Assembly: GCF_002237655.1 (NCBI RefSeq)
Contig: NZ_NOKT01000014.1
Location: 124,001-188,000 of the forward strand
Reading direction: 5' to 3'
Origin: Streptomyces sp. XY006
GTDB taxonomy: Bacteria > Actinomycetota > Actinomycetes > Streptomycetales > Streptomycetaceae
DNA: 64,000 nt
Shown: positions 59,330 to 64,000 of the stretch, one piece after another
Position numbering within the stretch: the first letter of the stretch is position 1
How the letters are laid out: each line of letters begins with the position of its first letter
Made by a program: the position numbers and the translations under genes
Notes under the pieces: generated by a model
Databases searched by the model: none
Seen by the model: the letters and a program-made list of their open reading frames with translations, nothing else
What the model was told of the DNA's origin: nothing

Positions 59330-59675
59330 ACCTCCCCCGGCACAGAGATGCGGCGGTACGAGAACTCGTACCGCCGCTGGCATGAGCACCGGGTTACCAA
59401 GCGTCCTCGAAATATGCCCATCAGGTCGGGAACTTCGCCCGTCACCTGGTGCGGCTGGCCCGTAATCGACGGGTCGACGTCGCGTGGGTGCCCGGTGTTC
59501 ATGCTCGGTCCGTGGGGCCAAATGCGTTGTAAAAGGTGATCCTCGCGGATGTCCTTGGTCTCGCGGGCCGTTGACTCCTTTGTACTCCTGCCCCCGGACA
59601 AGCGGAAGTCCGGACTGCACTTCTTTACTTTTACCCTCAAACAGGACACGGCCCAGTCGCCGGGCGCAGCGCTGG
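59330..59675. other. Convergent intergenic region with hairpins
   Basis: 346 bases. Besides the perfect hairpin at 59350-59377 there is ccggac-N8-gtccgg (59594-59613) followed by a T-rich stretch cttctttacttttac, a typical terminator shape on the plus strand. The part 59390-59660 is unusually low in GC. No gene supported. Confidence 0.45.
59350..59377. terminator. 13-bp perfect hairpin after the Fic-like gene
   Basis: gcggcggtacgag-aa-ctcgtaccgccgc, 20 bases after the stop. It probably terminates the rightward transcript. Confidence 0.75.
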
Positions 59676-60509
59676 TCAGGCGACCGTTGGGCGGCGCCGG
59701 CTGGCGTACCAGACCAGTCCCGCGGTGGCCGCGGCGGCGCCTATCGCGGCGACCGCGACGAGGGCCGGGCGGGGCGGCACCGAGAACGCGGGAAGGCGCT
59801 GCTTGAGCCGGACCGGACGGTGGAAGTCCAGGATCGGCCAGCCCCGCGCGAGTGCCTCGCGGCGCAGCGCGCGGTCCGGGTTCACGGCGTGCGGGTGGCC
59901 GACGGACTCCAGCATGGGCACGTCGGTCGCCGAGTCGCTGTAGGCGTAGCAGCGGCTGAGGTCGTAGCCCTCGGACTCCGCCAGCTCCCGGATGGCCTCG
60001 GCCTTCGTGGGGCCGTACGCGTAGTACTCCACCTCGCCGGTGAAGCAGCCGTCGTCGCCCACGACCATGCGGGTCGCCACCACCCGGTCCGCGCCGAGCA
60101 GTTCACCGATCGGCTCGACGACCTCCGCACCGGACGTGGACACGATCACGACGTCGCGGCCCGCGGTATGGTGCTCCTCGATGAGGGAGGCGGCCTCGTC
60201 GTAGATGATCGGGTCGATCAGATCGTGCAGCGTCTCGGCCACGATCTCCTTGACCTGCTGCACGTTCCAGCCGCGGCACAGCGCGGACAGGTAGGCGCGC
60301 ATCCGCTCCATCTGGTCGTGGTCGGCGCCCCCGGCCAGGAAGACGAACTGGGCATATGCGGTACGCAAGACGGCCCTGCGGTTGATCAGACCGCCTTGGT
60401 AGAACGACTTGCTGAAGGTGAGCGTGCTCGACTTCGCAATGACCGTCTTGTCCAGGTCAAAGAAGGCCGCTGTGCGGGGCAAGGAGTGGTTTTCCACGCC
60501 CTTGAGCAT
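59676..60509 (-). CDS. HAD-IB family phosphatase with C-terminal membrane anchor
   Basis: 277 residues. HAD motif I is FFDLDKTVI (about 16-24; Asp nucleophile and Asp+2), motif II VSTSGAEV (about 122-129), Lys in GPTKAEAIREL and motif IV YSDSATDVPML (about 188-198). Helical cap between motifs I and II makes this subclass IB (SerB-like; phosphoserine and phospholipid phosphatases). The last about 35 residues carry a membrane helix with a basic end. Streptomycete homologues have been tied to morphological differentiation. Confidence 0.9.
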   Translation of the reverse strand: MLKGVENHSLPRTAAFFDLDKTVIAKSSTLTFSKSFYQGGLINRRAVLRTAYAQFVFLAGGADHDQMERMRAYLSALCRGWNVQQVKEIVAETLHDLIDPIIYDEAASLIEEHHTAGRDVVIVSTSGAEVVEPIGELLGADRVVATRMVVGDDGCFTGEVEYYAYGPTKAEAIRELAESEGYDLSRCYAYSDSATDVPMLESVGHPHAVNPDRALRREALARGWPILDFHRPVRLKQRLPAFSVPPRPALVAVAAIGAAAATAGLVWYASRRRPTVA

Positions 60510-61094
60510 AGGGGCAGCCCATTCGGCGTAAGGTGGGGCGCGTGGGTTTGCCTGAGAAGGCTCTCGGGTACACCATGGAAGTCACGGATCGTTCGCGACC
60601 GTGCTAACCCGGCCCGACTCCTCCCCCCCCGAGTCGGCCGTGGGGACGACCCCCGCTCTCCCCCCCGGCGGGGGTCGTCGCATGTCCGGATGGGTTTTCC
60701 CCTTCTTCTCGCGGCCTGAGCGCCGCGCTCGGGGCGGCTGCGGCCGCCCCTTTCTCATGCCCACGATCCGTCACTCTGCGTAGCGGTCGGGCTGCTCTGT
60801 GGACGTCGCGCAGGGGGTCCGAGGGCGTCACCGGTATGGGTGACGGCGATATTCACAACCCCCGGGGCGTCCACAGTTTTCCACCAAGATCCACACGATT
60901 TCCGGGATCGCTGCACCGTGATTCCAGCGCATCCCGCTCGCGGTCCGATCAGGGCTGGTTCCGATTGCCGGGGGGCGTTTGGCCGGTTTCTGCCGGCCGG
61001 TCAAAGGGAGGCCGCCTTGCCGGTTCTTCCCACGTTTGGGAATCGCGGGACCGCAGGGGTCACGCGAGTCGAGCAGCGAAGGGGGATGGACACC
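60510..61094. promoter_or_regulatory. Long divergent region upstream of the ssd-tad operon
   Basis: 585 bases between the leftward HAD gene and the rightward ssd-like gene. It carries a double-hairpin element (60613-60679) and two DnaA-box-like nonamers, gcgtccaca (60867-60875) and agatccaca (60887-60895). No reliable gene; the ssd-like frame stays open back to 60840 without a ribosome-binding site. Confidence 0.5.
60613..60679. other. Two adjacent hairpins with C-rich loops
   Basis: cgactc-loop-gagtcg (loop ctcccccccc) is followed by a 12-base stem gacgacccccgc (60645-60656) with gcgggggtcgtc (60668-60679) around an 11-base, C-rich loop. Being within a divergent promoter region they are unlikely to be simple terminators; they may belong to an RNA leader or a small RNA. 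Confidence 0.5.
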
Positions 61095-62198
61095 GTGACC
61101 GGAGCCGTCACACACGATCCGCCGCCGCCCGCCGGAGGGCGGCAGGGCGGACCGCTCATCGTCACCGAGGACACCGAACTCCTCGACGACCTGCTGCGCC
61201 TGTGCGCGGCGGCGGGGGCGACACCGGAGGTGCACCACGGGGTGCCCGAGCGCAGAGGCAGCTGGGAGGCCGCGCCGCTGGTCCTCGTGGGCGACGACGC
61301 CGCGCGCCGGGTCCGCGGGGCGGCGCGCCGCAGGGGCGTCGTCCTGATCGGGCGGGACCAGGACGACTCGGGGGTGTGGCGGCGGGCCGTCGAGATCGGC
61401 GCCGAGCACGTCCTGATGCTGCCCGACGGCGAGCAGTGGCTGGTCGACCGGATCGCCGACGTGGCGGAGGGCGTCGGCAGACCCGCCCTCACCGTGGGGG
61501 TGATCGGCGGCCGGGGCGGCGCCGGAGCGTCCACGCTCGCGTGCGCCCTCGCCGTCACCTCCGCGCGGGAGGGACTGCGCACCCTTCTCGTGGACGCCGA
61601 TCCGCTGGGTGGCGGACTCGACGTACTCCTCGGCGGGGAGACGGCCGAGGGGCTGCGCTGGCCCGCCTTCGCCTCCTCACGAGGCCGGGTCGGCGGAGGC
61701 GCCCTGGAGGAGTCGCTGCCCGAGCTGCACTCCTTGCGGGTGCTCAGCTGGGACCGCGGTGACCGGATCGCCGTGCCGCCGCAGGCGGTGCGCGCGGTGC
61801 TGGCGGCGGCCCGGCGCCGGGGCGGCACCGTCGTGGTCGACCTGCCGCGCCGCATCGACGACGGGGTCGCCGAGGTGCTCGGCCAGCTCGACGTCGGGGT
61901 GCTGGTGGTGCCCGCCGAGCTGCGGGCCGTCGCGGCTGCCGGGCGGGTCGCGTCCGCGGTGGGCATGGTCCTGCGCGATCTGCGGGTGGCGGTGCGCGGG
62001 CCGTATCCGCCGGGGCTCGACGACCGGGAGGTGGCCCGGCTGCTCGGACTGCCCCTGGTCGGCGAGGTGCCGGTGGAACCGGGGCTGCTGCGCCCGGACG
62101 GGGGCACGGCACCGCCGGGTGCCCGACCGCGCGGAGCGCTCGCCCGGTTCTGCAAGGACTTCTGGGAGCGGGCGCTGGTCGAGGCGGGTGCGGCATGA
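61095..62198 (+). CDS. Septum-site-determining-like (Ssd/CpaE) protein
   Basis: 367 residues from GTG 61095, chosen because GAAGGGGG lies nine bases upstream; ATG 61086 would be too close. The N-terminal CheY-like receiver fold lacks clear phosphorylation residues. ATPase domain with VIGGRGGAGASTLACALA (about 137-154; deviant Walker A with Ala/Ser in place of Lys), LLVDADPLGGGLDVLLG (about 166-182) and VVVDLPRR. Homologue of mycobacterial Ssd, an inhibitor-type division regulator encoded with tad genes. ATGA overlap with tadA. Confidence 0.85.
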   Translation: MTGAVTHDPPPPAGGRQGGPLIVTEDTELLDDLLRLCAAAGATPEVHHGVPERRGSWEAAPLVLVGDDAARRVRGAARRRGVVLIGRDQDDSGVWRRAVEIGAEHVLMLPDGEQWLVDRIADVAEGVGRPALTVGVIGGRGGAGASTLACALAVTSAREGLRTLLVDADPLGGGLDVLLGGETAEGLRWPAFASSRGRVGGGALEESLPELHSLRVLSWDRGDRIAVPPQAVRAVLAAARRRGGTVVVDLPRRIDDGVAEVLGQLDVGVLVVPAELRAVAAAGRVASAVGMVLRDLRVAVRGPYPPGLDDREVARLLGLPLVGEVPVEPGLLRPDGGTAPPGARPRGALARFCKDFWERALVEAGAA

Positions 62199-63415
62199 GC
62201 ACCCCGGCCGGGCCGCAGGGCGTGGAGCTGCTCGACGGGGTGCGGCGGTGGCTGGCCGAGAGCGGCGCCGAGCCGACCCCCGCGCGCGTGGCGCAGGCCC
62301 TGCGGGAACAGGGGCGGGTGCTCGGGGACGCCGAGGTCCTGGGAGCGGCCGCGCGGCTGCGCTCCGAGCTGGTGGGCAGCGGGCCGCTGGAGCCGCTGCT
62401 GGCCGATCCGTCGGTGACCGACGTGCTGGTGTCGGGCCCGGACCGGGTCTGGGTCGACCGCGGCGGCGGCCTGGAGCTGACCTCGGTGCGGTTCGCCGAC
62501 GCGGCGGCCGTACGGCGGCTCGCCCAGCGTCTGGCCGCCGTGGCCGGCCGCCGTCTGGACGACGCCCGCCCATGGGTCGACGCCCGGCTGCCCGACGGGA
62601 CCCGGCTGCACGCGGTGCTGCCGCCGGTGGCGGTGGACTGCGCCTGTCTGGCGCTGCGGGTCGTACGGCCGCGTGCCTTCACCCTGGGCGAGCTGGTCGC
62701 GGCGGGCACGGTACCGCCGGGCGGCGACCGCGTGCTGCGCGCCCTGCTCGACGCACGGCTGTCCTTCCTGGTCAGCGGTGGCACGGGGACCGGCAAGACG
62801 ACACTCCTCAGCGCCTTGCTCGGGCTCGCCGGGCCGGAGGAGCGGATCGTCCTCGCCGAGGACTCGGCGGAGCTGCGGCCGGATCATCCCCACGTCGTGC
62901 GGCTGGAGACCAGACCCGCCAACCAGGAGGGCGCGGGCCTGGTGACCCTGGAGGACCTGGTGCGGCAGGCGCTGCGGATGCGGCCCGACCGGCTGGTCGT
63001 GGGTGAGGTGCGCGGACCCGAAGTGGTGCATCTGCTGGCCGCGTTGAACACCGGCCACGAGGGCGGCTGCGGGACGGTGCACGCCAACGCCGCCGCCCAG
63101 GTGCCGGCCCGCCTGGAGGCGCTCGGCACGGCCGCCGGGCTCGACCGGGCCGCGCTGCACAGCCAGGTGGCGGCCGCCCTCTCCGTGGTGCTGCACCTGG
63201 TGCGCGACCGGGCCGGGCGGCGGCGGATCGCCGAGGTGCATGTGCTGGAGCGGGACCCCTCGGGCCTGGTGCGGACGGTGCCGGCGCTGCGGTGGGGAGA
63301 GGCGGCCTTCGTGCGGGAGCGGGGCTGGGAGCGGCTGCGGGGGCTGCTCCGAGGCGAGGGGGACGGGCTGTGCGAGGACGGGACGAAGGGGGTGGGTCAT
63401 GACGGGCGCGGCTGA
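62195..63415 (+). CDS. tadA: TadA/CpaF-type secretion ATPase
   Basis: 406 residues. N-terminal region with EPLLADPSVTDVLVSGPDRVWVDRGG (about 65-90), Walker A SGGTGTGKTTLLSALLGL (about 190-207), the Asp box ERIVLAEDSAELRP (about 214-227), Walker B with RMRPDRLVVGEVRGPE (about 261-276) and the His box GGCGTVHANAAAQVP (about 290-304). It is a hexameric motor that powers Tad/Flp pilus or a related secretion system at the membrane. It overlaps tadB by 17 bases. Confidence 0.93.
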   Translation: MSTPAGPQGVELLDGVRRWLAESGAEPTPARVAQALREQGRVLGDAEVLGAAARLRSELVGSGPLEPLLADPSVTDVLVSGPDRVWVDRGGGLELTSVRFADAAAVRRLAQRLAAVAGRRLDDARPWVDARLPDGTRLHAVLPPVAVDCACLALRVVRPRAFTLGELVAAGTVPPGGDRVLRALLDARLSFLVSGGTGTGKTTLLSALLGLAGPEERIVLAEDSAELRPDHPHVVRLETRPANQEGAGLVTLEDLVRQALRMRPDRLVVGEVRGPEVVHLLAALNTGHEGGCGTVHANAAAQVPARLEALGTAAGLDRAALHSQVAAALSVVLHLVRDRAGRRRIAEVHVLERDPSGLVRTVPALRWGEAAFVRERGWERLRGLLRGEGDGLCEDGTKGVGHDGRG

Positions 63416-64000
63416 GATGTCCCTGGGCGCGGCCGTGGCGTGCGCGGGAGCCGCGGTGTGGCTGCTGCACGAGCGGGACTCGGCGGCGCGCCGGGCACGA
63501 CTGCTGCTCGCGGCCGGCGGCACGGTCGGTGGCGATCCACAGGCCGGACGCCGGTGGACGGCCGAGGCGCTGCGGCAGGTTCCCGGGCGTCTGCCGGCCG
63601 AATGGTGGTCACCGGTGGCCGGGCTGGTCCTGGCGGTCCTGGGGGCGTCGGTGCTGCCGATCCTGCTGGGAGCGGCCGGGGTGCCGCTGCTGCGCAGGGC
63701 CCGGGTGGCCGGCCGGGCGCGGCGGGACCGCGAGTCGCGGGCCGACGCGGTGATCGCGCTGTGCGGGGCGCTGGCCGGTGAGGTGCGGGCCGGACGCCAG
63801 CCGGGTGAGGCGCTGCTGCGGGCCGCGCGGGAGTGCGGTGGCCTCGCGGACGCGCAGGCGACGGTCCTGGCGGCGGCGCGCTTCGGCGGTGACGTGCCCG
63901 AGGCGCTCGCGACGGCGGCACGGCAACCGGGCGCCGAAGGGCTGCGAGGGCTCGCGGCGTGCTGGCGGGTGGCCGTGGACCAGGGCGCCGGGCTCGCGGC
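63399..64000 (+). CDS. tadB: TadB-like inner-membrane protein (3' end outside window)
   Basis: The frame is open from ATG 63399 to the window end, about 200 residues, with GAAGGGGG upstream. Segments: an N-terminal helix (about 6-24), a basic stretch, helices at about 68-92 (SPVAGLVLAVLGASVLPILLG), then DAVIALCGALAGEVRAGRQPGEALLRAARECGGL (about 115-148), the T2SSF/GspF-like domain that begins TadB. TadB partners the ATPase in the same operon. Confidence 0.88.
   Translation, partial: MTGAAEMSLGAAVACAGAAVWLLHERDSAARRARLLLAAGGTVGGDPQAGRRWTAEALRQVPGRLPAEWWSPVAGLVLAVLGASVLPILLGAAGVPLLRRARVAGRARRDRESRADAVIALCGALAGEVRAGRQPGEALLRAARECGGLADAQATVLAAARFGGDVPEALATAARQPGAEGLRGLAACWRVAVDQGAGLA

Noticed and set aside
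54356..59620. A single leftward open frame of more than 1700 codons
   Set aside because: Only the part from 54356 to 56719 is coding. The rest is antisense to the deacetylase-like and Fic-like genes and is open only because of high GC content.

Overview
The window is a stretch of linear-chromosome core from a Streptomyces species or a very close relative. The evidence is very high GC content with G/C-biased third codon positions, many GTG and TTG starts, and gene order. In order it holds ybaB-recR, ask-asd, a SigE-type ECF factor, SURF1, a bifunctional penicillin-binding protein divergent from wblA, a pair of ArsA-type ATPases, DUF4177/RidA/NUDIX/metallo-beta-lactamase genes, crp divergent from nth, a MarP-type protease, nhaA, acsA, a SulP-carbonic anhydrase fusion, a HAD-IB phosphatase, and a septum-site-determining-like gene followed by tadA and tadB. 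This order is recognisable from the Streptomyces core containing wblA and crp.

Layout. 0-18.7 kb is mostly housekeeping: the C-terminal part of a membrane protein with a collagen-like linker (probably a Ser/Thr kinase), a Tat-exported M28 peptidase whose gene carries a rare TTA codon, a lone SLATT protein, recombination and aspartate-family biosynthesis genes, an ECF sigma/membrane protein pair, an S9 peptidase, a TrkA/RCK-type protein and a YraQ-type permease with its TIGR03943 partner. 18.8-26.4 kb is the most unusual segment, an accessory block with strong signs of a signalling or defence role. In order it encodes a short PycTM-like membrane protein, a Crp-type regulator with an intact cyclic-nucleotide phosphate-binding cassette, a class III nucleotidyl-cyclase-like protein, a P-loop-like NTPase, an SPFH-like protein, a DUF4407 membrane protein and a full-length Pycsar-effector-like membrane protein. 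The cyclase-like protein ends with a short Gly/Phe motif that is repeated near the N-terminus of the NTPase encoded next to it. This resembles effector/receptor pairs joined by bacterial amyloid-signalling motifs. The last five genes overlap or nearly touch and read as one operon, with a perfect palindrome just upstream. 26.5-31.7 kb is visibly lower in GC and looks acquired: an unknown gene, a secreted NucA/NucB-like nuclease, a large secreted unknown protein, and an XRE-DUF488 fusion with an unknown partner. It ends next to a tRNA-Pro(CGG) gene.

32-64 kb returns to core genes. A Crp consensus-like site lies between crp and nth, and another in front of acsA. Several intergenic minisatellites (18, 19, 36 and 46 bp units) surround wblA, the ArsA pair and the 58.4 kb gap. 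The window ends inside tadB, the third gene of an ssd-tadA-tadB pilus/secretion operon.

All protein assignments come from reading motifs and architecture; no database search was possible. Start codons were chosen from ribosome-binding sites and family length where the longest open frame was implausible.
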